Below are positions 32,239 to 40,148 of a stretch of 64,000 nt of DNA, one piece after another. The notes beneath the pieces were generated by a model. That model saw nothing but the letters and a program-made list of their open reading frames with translations, was not told the origin of the DNA and searched no databases. Each line of letters starts with the position of its first letter. Position 1 is the first letter of the stretch. Origin of the DNA: Tsukamurella paurometabola DSM 20162 (GTDB lineage: Bacteria; Actinomycetota; Actinomycetes; Mycobacteriales; Mycobacteriaceae); contig NC_014158.1 of the NCBI RefSeq assembly GCF_000092225.1, positions 2,666,001 through 2,730,000 of the forward strand. Reading direction: 5' to 3'. The position numbers were made by a program, and so were the translations under genes.

Positions 32239-32961
32239 CTATCTTTTGAACTGCATGATCCACGGAGCGATTCGGTCCGCGAAGACGGCGTGCGCCGCGT
32301 CAGTGGGGTGGATGCCATCGGATCCTATGAACTCTGCGCGCCGACTGTCCAGATCAGGAAACCACTTGTCGGCCACCGGATCCATGACTTCCGCCAAACA
32401 GGGGCGTGCGGCGTTCTTGAGTACAGCGGCATTGTCGGCGACGGCGACCACCCCGGCCGCCGAACTGGGCCAGGCCGGGGTCACGATCAGGATCTTGATT
32501 CCCCGTGCCGTCTTCCGCACCTCATCGCATAGCGCCTGCACGGCACGGGGCAGATCGCCCTTGACGTTGATGTCGTTCGAACCGCCGAACACCACCACGC
32601 CGGCGGTCTCCGAATCGACGACGGCGCGAGCGCTGTCGCCGAACGTGTGCCCGCCCTCCCCCTTGGCCAGGTATCCCTGACCGCCGTACGCGGACACCGC
32701 CACATCGATCGACAGGCTCGCCACCTGCACTGCCGCCCGGGTACGGGCCACCCAGTTCGCCTCACCCCTTCCGCCGTACTGTGTTCCGGCGGTGAAGCTG
32801 TCACCCACGACGGCCACCCGCGTGCCCGACCACGCGGGCGCCGTAGCGCGCAGCGAGATACTCGAGGCCGGCAGGTCGAGGTATTCAGTTCCGCAGCCGC
32901 TGGACGCGGTGACCACGATCATCGCCACGGTGACTCGGACTACCTTCGCGATACTCCACAT
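32239..32961 (-). CDS. SGNH/GDSL-type hydrolase, lipoprotein
   Basis: 240 residues. Signal peptide with lipobox-like ASSGC (about residue 22). SGNH blocks are all present: VVGDSFTAGTQ (nucleophile Ser), GGSNDIN, and SDGIHPTDAAH with the Asp-His pair. A carbohydrate esterase or deacetylase acting on the exported polymer is plausible. ATG 32961 is used because GGAG lies upstream, though spacing is long (12 bases); an earlier ATG at 32982 is possible. The gene overlaps the flippase gene by 77 bases in another frame, which is unusual. Confidence 0.8.
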   Translation of the reverse strand: MWSIAKVVRVTVAMIVVTASSGCGTEYLDLPASSISLRATAPAWSGTRVAVVGDSFTAGTQYGGRGEANWVARTRAAVQVASLSIDVAVSAYGGQGYLAKGEGGHTFGDSARAVVDSETAGVVVFGGSNDINVKGDLPRAVQALCDEVRKTARGIKILIVTPAWPSSAAGVVAVADNAAVLKNAARPCLAEVMDPVADKWFPDLDSRRAEFIGSDGIHPTDAAHAVFADRIAPWIMQFKR

Positions 32962-34186
32962 GATTGCTCTCGTCTCCTTCATGCACCCCGTGCCGGGGTG
33001 GAAATCGCCAGGTGACAGCTAGCACCATCAGTGCCAGAACCACGGCTTCGGTGACGATCGGTGCCCATGCCACCGACCGCAGATTCTGAGATAGACCGGT
33101 ACCGAACAAGACGACGAGCCCGGTCACGTTCCCGACGAGGATCGCAGCGGTCGCCCGCTGCGGGCGTCCCAGTGCGAGCAGCTTGACCGAGAGGCCTTGG
33201 CTGTTGGCACTGAGTCCCGCCGCCACTACGCACGCCGCAACCAGCACGGTGGCATCGGTGTACTGCGGTCCGGCCAGCGCGGTGACCGCCCTGGCGACCG
33301 GCCAGCTCACGAGAGCGACGATCACCGCGTAGCCTGCGCCGCCGAGAACGACGATGCGGTACACGGTGCGGAATCTCGCCGGGTCGTGCTGCCTCCGCGC
33401 GAGCTCGGGCACCAGCACCTGACTGAGCGAGACGGTGATCAATGTGAGCGGACCACTCACGCGAGCCGCCACCGAGTACGCCGCGGCCATCGATGCGCCG
33501 CCTGCCGCTCCGAGGACGGGAATCTGCAACTGCCCCACCATGGCCGCGCCGGTGTATCCCAGGTATCCGAACCAGCCCGGCTCGAACACCGAACGCCAAT
33601 CGAGTGCGGCCGACCGTTCGCTCGCGCTATGCGGGACCACCACCCCGAGCACCACCGGGATCGCGAGCGCTACGGCGAGTGCTGGAAAGGCGACGGACCC
33701 CGAGGTGACCAACAGTCCGGTCGCGGTCACGAGCGGAGCCAGACGATGCGCGAGAATCAATAGGTTGCCCGCTCGATGTCGCCCGGTGGCGACCAGGTGC
33801 GCCTGTGCGTAGTTCAGAACCGTGTCTCCCCAGGCGAACACGAGTCCACACGCAGCCACGACCGACCATGCCGAGCAACCGAGCACCGCGACGCCGAACA
33901 CCGCACACACCACCACGGTGTGCACCCGGTACAGGGCGCCGGGAAGCCCCGGGCGCTCCGCCGGCGCGCGGAGGATCCGTACCGGAGCACCGAGCCCGAC
34001 TGCCGATCCGATGATCAACCCCACCGCATACGCCGTCATGAAGGTTCCGAGCGCGCGTACTTCGGTGCCCCGCGCCAATACGACCAGGAACAGACCGAGC
34101 GCGAGGGAGCTGACCGCCCGCGCCGCCACCCGGCTCACCGCCGAACGCAGTACGTTCGACTCCGGGGGTGCCGAGTGCCGCCCCAC
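32885..34186 (-). CDS. Oligosaccharide flippase (Wzx-like, MOP superfamily)
   Basis: 433 residues with about twelve hydrophobic segments from LALGLFLVVLARGTEVRALG onward, the pattern of polysaccharide flippases. Expected to move the lipid-linked repeat unit across the membrane. The last 40 residues, after LAVTWRFPPRHG, are hydrophilic and lie over the start of the SGNH gene, so the true C-terminus may be shorter or a frameshift may be present. GTG start one base after the GT2 stop. Confidence 0.82.
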   Translation of the reverse strand: MGRHSAPPESNVLRSAVSRVAARAVSSLALGLFLVVLARGTEVRALGTFMTAYAVGLIIGSAVGLGAPVRILRAPAERPGLPGALYRVHTVVVCAVFGVAVLGCSAWSVVAACGLVFAWGDTVLNYAQAHLVATGRHRAGNLLILAHRLAPLVTATGLLVTSGSVAFPALAVALAIPVVLGVVVPHSASERSAALDWRSVFEPGWFGYLGYTGAAMVGQLQIPVLGAAGGASMAAAYSVAARVSGPLTLITVSLSQVLVPELARRQHDPARFRTVYRIVVLGGAGYAVIVALVSWPVARAVTALAGPQYTDATVLVAACVVAAGLSANSQGLSVKLLALGRPQRATAAILVGNVTGLVVLFGTGLSQNLRSVAWAPIVTEAVVLALMVLAVTWRFPPRHGVHEGDESNHVEYREGSPSHRGDDRGHRVQRLRN

Positions 34187-34187
34187 G

Positions 34188-35006
34188 TCAGCGTCGTATC
34201 ACGGCGTTGCGCAGGGTGCGGTACGCAGGAGTGAGACGAAGGCGGAAGATCGGCACGGAGGCCACGTGCAAGCCTGTGCACACCAGGGCCGCAATCTTGA
34301 GCCGCGGTGAATCCGCCTGTGCCATCCGGACCTCGTGGCTCTCCGCAACGAATTCGCGCCACAGGTTCGCCGACTTGGAGACCTCGTGGAATCTGAGCGC
34401 GCCGATCACATGATCGGTGACCACCTGTGCCGGGTCCGCACGCGCCATGCGGAGCTGAAGGTCGAGGTCCATCATCGTGTTCAGGCGCGCGTCGAAGCCA
34501 CCCACATCCTTGAGGAAGTCCGTTCGCATGGCGATCGATCCCGAGAAGGCCGCGCACCCCTTCGACACCAATCGATCCACCGTGAGTCGATGGCCGGCAT
34601 AGACATCGACGACACCACCGTCGGCGCGCAGTATGTAGTTGGCGCCGACGACGAGATCCATCCCGGGACCGGCACCGTCGCGCACCGCATCGAGCGCGCC
34701 GGGAGCGAGGATGTCGTCCGCATTGAGCCAGACGCACCACTGCCCTCGTGCCCGGGCGAGGCAACGATTGAGAGCATCGCTCTGACCGCCGTCCTTCTCC
34801 TGGACCACCCGGACTCGTCTATCCGCGGTCATCCACGCGGCGAAGACCGCCGCAGCGCCGTCACTGGACTCCGCGTCCTGGATCACCAGTTCGTCATCGG
34901 GGCCCAGTTGCGTGACAGCGCTGCGAATCGCCTCGTCGAGATATCCGCCGGGGTTGTAGGCGGGCATGAGCACCGACAGTGTGACCGGACTCGTTGTTTC
35001 AGACAT
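34188..35006 (-). CDS. Family 2 glycosyltransferase
   Basis: 272 residues with the GT-A fold: SVLMPAYNPGGYLDEAIRS at the start and the metal-binding WLNADDILAPGALDAV (DxD-like) at about residue 100. Cytoplasmic, acts on a nucleotide-sugar donor; acceptor and sugar not readable from sequence. Overlaps the start of the flanking acetyltransferase gene by 8 bases. Confidence 0.88.
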   Translation of the reverse strand: MSETTSPVTLSVLMPAYNPGGYLDEAIRSAVTQLGPDDELVIQDAESSDGAAAVFAAWMTADRRVRVVQEKDGGQSDALNRCLARARGQWCVWLNADDILAPGALDAVRDGAGPGMDLVVGANYILRADGGVVDVYAGHRLTVDRLVSKGCAAFSGSIAMRTDFLKDVGGFDARLNTMMDLDLQLRMARADPAQVVTDHVIGALRFHEVSKSANLWREFVAESHEVRMAQADSPRLKIAALVCTGLHVASVPIFRLRLTPAYRTLRNAVIRR

Positions 35007-35556
35007 CGGTGCCTCCGTCCACGTGAACCGACGCGAGATCGCGGGCCAGCACGGTTCCAGCGCGTACCACTGCGTTGCGCCCGACCGTGACTCCGGAGAG
35101 GACGGTCGCCCCCAACGCGACCCACGCGCCGTCGCCGATCACGATGGGGCGGTTGTCCTCCGGGAAGTCCGGGCGATGGCGATCGTGACTCGCGGCGCAC
35201 AACACCGCTGCCTGGGATACACAGACGTGGGACCCGATGCGCACCGGCGCCTTGTCGATGATCCACACTCCTTCACCGATCCAACTGTGGTCGCCGACGT
35301 CCAGGAACCAGGGCAGCTCGATCCGAACCCGGTGACGCACGATGCAACCGGTACCGATACGTGCCCCGAACGCCCGAAGTACGGTGATCCGCGCCCGGTT
35401 CGGGAACCACCACCGCATCACAACGGTGCCCGACACGGTCAGCCAGATCAGGCGCACCAGCACCGACTTGCCGCGATCGATACTGCTGCCGTCGAACGCT
35501 GCGAGGTTCCGGAATACCGGGACCTCGACCGCGGGTGCGGAGGAATGCGCGCTCAT
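34999..35556 (-). CDS. WcaF-like sugar O-acetyltransferase
   Basis: 185 residues with hexapeptide repeats of a left-handed beta-helix: RIGTGCIVRHRVRIELPWFL, VGDHSWIGEGVWIID, IGSHVCVSQAAVLC, IGDGAWVALGATVLSGVTVG. Best resemblance is WcaF, which O-acetylates a fucose residue in colanic acid, and this fits gmd/fcl upstream. Probable catalytic His in AASHDRHRPDF. Sugar acceptor inferred. Confidence 0.85.
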   Translation of the reverse strand: MSAHSSAPAVEVPVFRNLAAFDGSSIDRGKSVLVRLIWLTVSGTVVMRWWFPNRARITVLRAFGARIGTGCIVRHRVRIELPWFLDVGDHSWIGEGVWIIDKAPVRIGSHVCVSQAAVLCAASHDRHRPDFPEDNRPIVIGDGAWVALGATVLSGVTVGRNAVVRAGTVLARDLASVHVDGGTDV

Positions 35557-36167
35557 TTCCGGAACCTCCCTGACAGCCGGATGCGCTCGGGTGTGAGCAG
35601 TGCGATCAACAGGCCGACCAAGAGCCCACCCGCGGTGTACATCCCGATCGTCACCGGATCGAAGCGCGGGACGGTCGTGACCCCGCTCGCGGCCGGCTGC
35701 AGAATGACCAGGCCGATCGAGGGCGGGCCGGACCGAATCGGTTTCTCCACCAGAGCGGCGGTTGCCACCATCTGGTCGGCGACCGCTTGTGCCTTCGCCG
35801 CGGCGAGACCGGCGTCGTCGGCGGTCGCTGCGATGTCGAGCAGGACCGTGTCTGGTGGGCTCGAGACCACGATCGCCGACTTGACGTCCGCCGCCGATGT
35901 GGTGCTCGTGACTCGTCCAGCCGCCTGCCGCAACACATCTTCACTGGTAGCGAGCGCGGCGTAGGTTCGAACACGGGATTTCGCCGCCTGGTCGCCTTGA
36001 CTGGCCGTGGCCACGTCCTGGGCAGATGTTGCGACGAACAGTCGCGCGGTGGCACGGAAGGACTGAGGTCCGGTCAAGGCCGTGGCGAGGGCGGCGGTCG
36101 CACCGATCACCGCGCACAGCGCGATCACTGCGAGGCGACGACGTACGAGGGTGATGATCGTGTCCAT
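35553..36167 (-). CDS. Wzz/YveK-like chain-length protein
   Basis: 204 residues, with an N-terminal membrane helix (about 13-33), an exterior part (ATARLFVATSAQDVATASQG), and a C-terminal membrane helix (GMYTAGGLLVGLLIALLTP). No tyrosine kinase domain. Such proteins set polymer length with the polymerase. Overlaps the upstream polymerase gene by 43 bases and the downstream acetyltransferase gene by four. Confidence 0.8.
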   Translation of the reverse strand: MDTIITLVRRRLAVIALCAVIGATAALATALTGPQSFRATARLFVATSAQDVATASQGDQAAKSRVRTYAALATSEDVLRQAAGRVTSTTSAADVKSAIVVSSPPDTVLLDIAATADDAGLAAAKAQAVADQMVATAALVEKPIRSGPPSIGLVILQPAASGVTTVPRFDPVTIGMYTAGGLLVGLLIALLTPERIRLSGRFRK

Positions 36168-37492
36168 GTCACTTCCGATGTCGTGACGGCGGAACCGCCG
36201 TCCGGGGGCGTGGGGTGGGATTGCTTGCTCGGCTCCGGTGGATCACCCGTGGACGGCACCGACTCGGGGAGTTCGTCACGCATTCCCCCGACGAGCAACG
36301 GGAGGATCGCGACGAACGGCGCGATCCCGATGAAGTACGGGACGAACAGCGACTCCAGCGCACCGATCGCCAGGAGCCCACACAGGTACATGCCGATGGC
36401 GATCCGGTCTTCGGATTCACTGCGCCGCAGCAGAAGCACCAGAGCGAGAACGATGACCGATACTCCCCACACGCCGATCGAGACCGTCATGTCCAGCCAG
36501 ATGTTGTGCGGCGAGTAGTTCGCGTCCTCGACCGACGTGAGACCGAACTTCTCCCACGCGGTCGGCCCCGCCCCGAAGACCGGCTGTTCCGCGATGAACG
36601 ACTTCGCCTGATTCCACAACGTGCCTCGGAACGTGAACGCCTCGTCCCCGTACACCATCACCGCGGGGACCAGTGACCCGACGAGCGCTGTCGCGACACC
36701 GGCCGCCAGAACAACGGACCTCGCGCGCGCCGTCGAGCACACCCTGATCGCGCCATAGACGACGGTGACCAGCGCAACCCCGATGAGCGCCGATCGCGAA
36801 CCGGCGAGCTCGCAGATCCCGATCACCCCGACCACCGTCAGCCCGGCGCGGACGAGCCCCGCACGGTGCAGAGCGAACGGCAACAGCATGGCGGCGTACA
36901 GGCCGAGGATGTTCCCGTTACCGGCGAAGGGCGAGGTCAGCACCTGCCCGGCGATTCCGCATTTGTCGGCCCGGCAGGGACTGACCACTGCCGGAGTAGC
37001 GAGCACCGCAACGACGACGGCCAGTGCAATCAATGCCAGTGCGATTCGGCAACCCACCGCGATCGCCCTGGCGGGCACCCGCCCAGCCGCGACGAGAGTG
37101 CCCGAGATGAGGAGCGCGGCCATCGCCCAGCGGATGATGTCACTCGAATTCTTGGGGGCGAGTACCACCGACAGCAACGCGAGCACGCTGACACTCGCGA
37201 CGAGGAACGCCACCCGGTCGGGCCTCGCGCCGGGAGTGTTGATGTTCCGGACCAGAATCACGAAACTCGCGGTCATCGCCGGCCCGTACCAGATCACGGG
37301 ATAGAACGAGGGCACCAGATCACCGAAGATCGCCGGGCCGAACAGGAACGTCCATGATGCCGGCCAAGCGGTGAGCAGGACGGTGAGGACGGCCGCGCGC
37401 CGCTGTTCGCCGATCGGAAGCCGAAGCGTCGACCGCGGAATCAGCGCCACGACCAGGACGCCTGCGGTGAATGCTGCGAGGACGAGGATCAC
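36125..37492 (-). CDS. O-antigen polymerase/ligase-like membrane protein (Wzy/WaaL)
   Basis: 455 residues with about ten to eleven hydrophobic helices and the large loop typical of the family, PVFGAGPTAWEKFGL and NYSPHNIWLDMTVSIG near 310-345 (a His in a PHN-type motif is usual). Presumed polymerase of this locus, given a flippase, priming enzyme and chain-length proteins in the same operon. A C-terminal hydrophilic tail of about 55 residues follows the last helix. Could be a ligase instead. Confidence 0.82.
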   Translation of the reverse strand: MILVLAAFTAGVLVVALIPRSTLRLPIGEQRRAAVLTVLLTAWPASWTFLFGPAIFGDLVPSFYPVIWYGPAMTASFVILVRNINTPGARPDRVAFLVASVSVLALLSVVLAPKNSSDIIRWAMAALLISGTLVAAGRVPARAIAVGCRIALALIALAVVVAVLATPAVVSPCRADKCGIAGQVLTSPFAGNGNILGLYAAMLLPFALHRAGLVRAGLTVVGVIGICELAGSRSALIGVALVTVVYGAIRVCSTARARSVVLAAGVATALVGSLVPAVMVYGDEAFTFRGTLWNQAKSFIAEQPVFGAGPTAWEKFGLTSVEDANYSPHNIWLDMTVSIGVWGVSVIVLALVLLLRRSESEDRIAIGMYLCGLLAIGALESLFVPYFIGIAPFVAILPLLVGGMRDELPESVPSTGDPPEPSKQSHPTPPDGGSAVTTSEVTWTRSSPSYVVASQ

Positions 37493-38107
37493 GAGTCAGT
37501 CGACCGCCTCGTGAGCGCCGGCCACACCGGACGGCCGCACGGGAGTATCGAGCTCGGAGCGGCTCATCCACTTGGCGGCGCCGAGTACTTTGACGAATCG
37601 CGCGGGGTTGCCCGCGTACACGCCCTCCTTCTCACCGGTATCGCCGCGCGTCAACACTGCGCCGGCGGCGAGAACCGACCGCGGGGGCAGGTGTGCATCC
37701 TTGAGGATCAGTACCCGCGTCGCGGTGAGCGAGTGCTCTCCGATCGAAATCCGCCCGATACTCGGCTCATTGCGACGCAGATCGATCTCGTGCGATTGCA
37801 TGATCGATTGCACCCCGCCGATCGCTGCCATCCGGCATACGGTGATTTCACCGGAGCAATCCAGGTAGTGCCTGCTCGTGATACCCGATTCCGCAGCCAT
37901 GACGAGCCTCCCGGCCCACGGTGTGGCGCGCTGGAAGTCGGGGTGCGCCGTGATCGAGTTGAGGTTGCCGAAGAAGCATCCCTCGCCGATCTGCACCTCC
38001 GACAGGTTCCGAAAGACGTTGAGCGAACCCACTCTCGCTCCCGTCCCGATGCGGATCGGGCCGCAGCCGATCACCAGATTGGGGCCAACGACGACACCTG
38101 CACCGAT

Positions 38108-38134
38108 GGGCCTTGCCCCTGGATCTTGGACACG
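38108..38134 (+). repeat. IS3 element left inverted repeat
   Basis: 27 bp starting GGGCCTTGCCCC and ending CTTGGACACG, pairing with the right repeat at 39422-39448 with mismatches at four positions. Confidence 0.85.
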
Positions 38135-38146
38135 ATGTCATTTCGG

Positions 38147-39058
38147 TTATGCCGCTTGCGTGAGCGTAGCGCGGTAGGCGGTTTCGTAGGTGTTTGGTGT
38201 GATGTTGCCGATCGCGGAGTGCCGGCGGCGGGTGTTGTAGCGGTTGGCCCACCGGAACACGGCCCGGTAGGCCGTGGCCTGGTCGCCGAACGCTGGTCGG
38301 CCTTGGAGGAGTTCGCGTTTGAGGGTCGCGTTGAAGCTCTCAGCGAGGGCGTTGTCCGCGGACGAGCCGATCGCTCCCATCGACTGGGTCACGCCGAAGT
38401 GCTCGCAGAGGGCGGTGTAGGCCTTCGAGGTGTAGACCGACCCGTGGTCGGAGTGAAAGATCGCCCCAGCCAGGGTGCCGCGTTCGCGCTGCGCGGCCCG
38501 TAGTGCGTTTTCGACGAGCTCGGTGCGCATGTGAGTGGCCATCGACCAGCCTGCCAGCTTGCGTGAGCCCAGGTCGATGACCGACGCGAGGTAGAGGTTG
38601 CTGCCGTCGGCGATGGGCAGGTAGGTGATGTCGCCGACGTAGCGGCGACCAGGACCGCCGGTGCTGAAGTTCCTGCCGATCAGATCTGGGAAGCGTCGAC
38701 CGGACTGATCCGGGACGGTTGTCTTCACACGCTTGCGGAGCCGGATTCCGGCCAGGCCGTGCTCACGCATCACGCGCGCCACGCGCTTGTGGTTGACCCG
38801 CTCACTCTCGGCTGCGCCGGCGTTGAGGTCAGCGGTGATCCGAGGCGCTCCGTAAGCACGATCCCCGCCCTGTTTCGGGTCTTGCAGCACCCGGATCCGG
38901 CCCGCCAGCACCGAGTCAGCCGCCGTCCGCGCGGCCCGCCCCTGCGCTGCAGCGAGCCACGCGTAGAACGACGACCGCGCGATCCCAATCACCTGGCACA
39001 ACCGCTTCACGCCGTAGGCGTCCTTGTGGTCCTCAACGAACTGGAAGCGGTTCACCAA
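38147..39058 (-). CDS. IS3-family transposase OrfB (DDE integrase domain)
   Basis: About 303 residues. Catalytic triad visible: Asp in YVGDITYLPI, Asp in FHSDHGSVYTS, Glu in NALAESFNATLKREL. A RAYGAPRITADL segment precedes the core. TTG 39058 or GTG 39055 would be the independent start; more usually OrfAB is made by frameshifting across the 7-base overlap with orfA. I did not see an A6G slippery run. Confidence 0.92.
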   Translation of the reverse strand: MVNRFQFVEDHKDAYGVKRLCQVIGIARSSFYAWLAAAQGRAARTAADSVLAGRIRVLQDPKQGGDRAYGAPRITADLNAGAAESERVNHKRVARVMREHGLAGIRLRKRVKTTVPDQSGRRFPDLIGRNFSTGGPGRRYVGDITYLPIADGSNLYLASVIDLGSRKLAGWSMATHMRTELVENALRAAQRERGTLAGAIFHSDHGSVYTSKAYTALCEHFGVTQSMGAIGSSADNALAESFNATLKRELLQGRPAFGDQATAYRAVFRWANRYNTRRRHSAIGNITPNTYETAYRATLTQAA

Positions 39059-39381
39059 CTCGTCTCCCCGGCGAAATACTTCGCCGCCTGACGGAGAATG
39101 TCGCGTTCCTCAGCAAGCTTTGCCTGCTCGACCCGCAACACCCCATTCTCGGCCTCCAGCCTCGTGATCCTCGCCGCCTGCGACTCCCGCCGCCCCACTG
39201 ACACCCCCGCCGCAGCCGACGCGGTCCTCGTCCCGGAGCCGAGCTTGTCGACCCACCCCTTCAACGATCCCCGGGACACACCCAAATCCGCCGCGATCCC
39301 CTGCAACGTCGCACCCGGCGTCGACTCATACAAGTCCACCGCCCGGCACCGGAACTCATCGGTGTAACTCTTCCTGGCCAT
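39052..39381 (-). CDS. IS3-family OrfA (helix-turn-helix)
   Basis: 109 residues starting MARKSYTDEFRCRAVDLYES with a helix-turn-helix (LQGIAADLGVSRGSLKGWV) and a leucine-zipper-like tail (ITRLEAENGVLRVEQAKLAE). DNA-binding half of the transposase. Start at ATG 39381; upstream in-frame codons run into the repeat and host gene and were rejected. Confidence 0.9.
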   Translation of the reverse strand: MARKSYTDEFRCRAVDLYESTPGATLQGIAADLGVSRGSLKGWVDKLGSGTRTASAAAGVSVGRRESQAARITRLEAENGVLRVEQAKLAEERDILRQAAKYFAGETSW

Positions 39382-39421
39382 CCTTGGATTCTCACTTCCC
39401 CCAGCCATGTGCTGGATTACA

Positions 39422-39448
39422 CGTGTCCAAGAACAGGGGGTAAGGCCC
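39422..39448 (-). repeat. IS3 element right inverted repeat
   Basis: On the minus strand reads GGGCCTTACCCC at its outer end and CTTGGACACG at its inner end; partner of 38108-38134. Confidence 0.85.
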
Positions 39449-39545
39449 GATGTCGTTGCCGAGTGCGTTGAGCAGTCGCGTCTTGAGTCGGGATCCGGGG
39501 AGCAACCAGACCACGAGGGCGAGCAGTCCTGAGCGGTCCTGCGGG

Positions 39546-40148
39546 CTACGGAGTGTGAGTGCCACGATGTGTCCTCCTTCGGACGAACGGAAGTACTGCG
39601 ATCCATGCGACGACGACGCCCGCTACGGCGTACTGCAGGACGACCAATACCGCGGTCGGTGCGTCGGGACGCACCGGAGGCACGGCACCCGCCGCAACTG
39701 TGGCGCGAACATCGACCCCCCGCTCGCGTTCCCCGATCACTTCGGTCAGCGTCTGCGCCACAGCGTTCGCTAGCGCCGCCGCGATCACTGCGGACCCGTC
39801 CGTGGCGCTGATGGTGAGCACAGCGGTCCGCTTCGCAGCGGTACCCGTTCGGATCCGTTGCGACAGTTCTCCCGGTGCGAGCCCGAGCTTGCGCTCGGAC
39901 ACCACTCGAGCGAGGAAGCTCGCCGACCGGACGATTGCTTCGTACTCGGGGATGCGCCACACGCCGTAGGTCGCTTGGTGCAACGAGCTCGGATCGGTGG
40001 CGACATCGTCGGCCGAGGTCACCACGAACGCAGTCGCCTCGAAGTTCTTCGTCGTGACCCGATCCACACCGAACCCGATCAGCGCCCCGATCAGGGCCCC
40101 CGCGAGAAGAGTCACGGAGATCGCACGCACCGGCGCTCGCGGGGTCAC
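39546..40148 (-). CDS. Second Wzz-like chain-length protein
   Basis: 200 residues from GTG 40148, which overlaps the upstream glycosyltransferase stop by four bases. Two membrane helices (AISVTLLAGALIGALIGFGV near the start and VLVVLQYAVAGVVVAWIAVL near the end) enclose an exterior helical domain. No kinase domain. It shares the layout but little sequence with the protein at 35553. It overlaps the disrupted acyltransferase gene by 20 bases. Confidence 0.78.
   Translation of the reverse strand: MTPRAPVRAISVTLLAGALIGALIGFGVDRVTTKNFEATAFVVTSADDVATDPSSLHQATYGVWRIPEYEAIVRSASFLARVVSERKLGLAPGELSQRIRTGTAAKRTAVLTISATDGSAVIAAALANAVAQTLTEVIGERERGVDVRATVAAGAVPPVRPDAPTAVLVVLQYAVAGVVVAWIAVLPFVRRRTHRGTHTP

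Larger units (their letters stand above)
38108..39448 (-). mobile_element. IS3-family insertion sequence, 1341 bp
   Basis: Bounded by imperfect 27-bp inverted repeats (about 23 of 27 matches) that begin GGGCCTT and end CTTGGACACG. Flanked by a 3-bp direct repeat GAT (38105-38107 and 39449-39451), the usual IS3-family duplication. Carries orfA and orfB on the minus strand. Both ends and both genes look intact, so it may still be mobile. It sits inside the acyltransferase gene of the glycan locus, in the same orientation as that operon. Confidence 0.93.
37496..39565 (-). pseudogene. Left-handed beta-helix acyltransferase, split by IS3-family element
   Basis: The two ends are in one frame once the insertion and one GAT copy are removed. 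The 5' part (39565-39449, GTG start with AAGGAGG eight bases upstream) gives 39 codons ending LLNALGNDI; the 3' part (38104-37496) continues GAGVVVGPNLVIGCGP and runs 202 codons. Joined: 241 residues. Hexapeptide-repeat features include IGEGCFFGNLNSI and ISIGEHSLTATRV. Serine/sugar O-acetyltransferase-like. The 3' fragment could start at GTG 38074 and give a 192-residue remnant; whether it is active is unknown. Confidence 0.88.
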
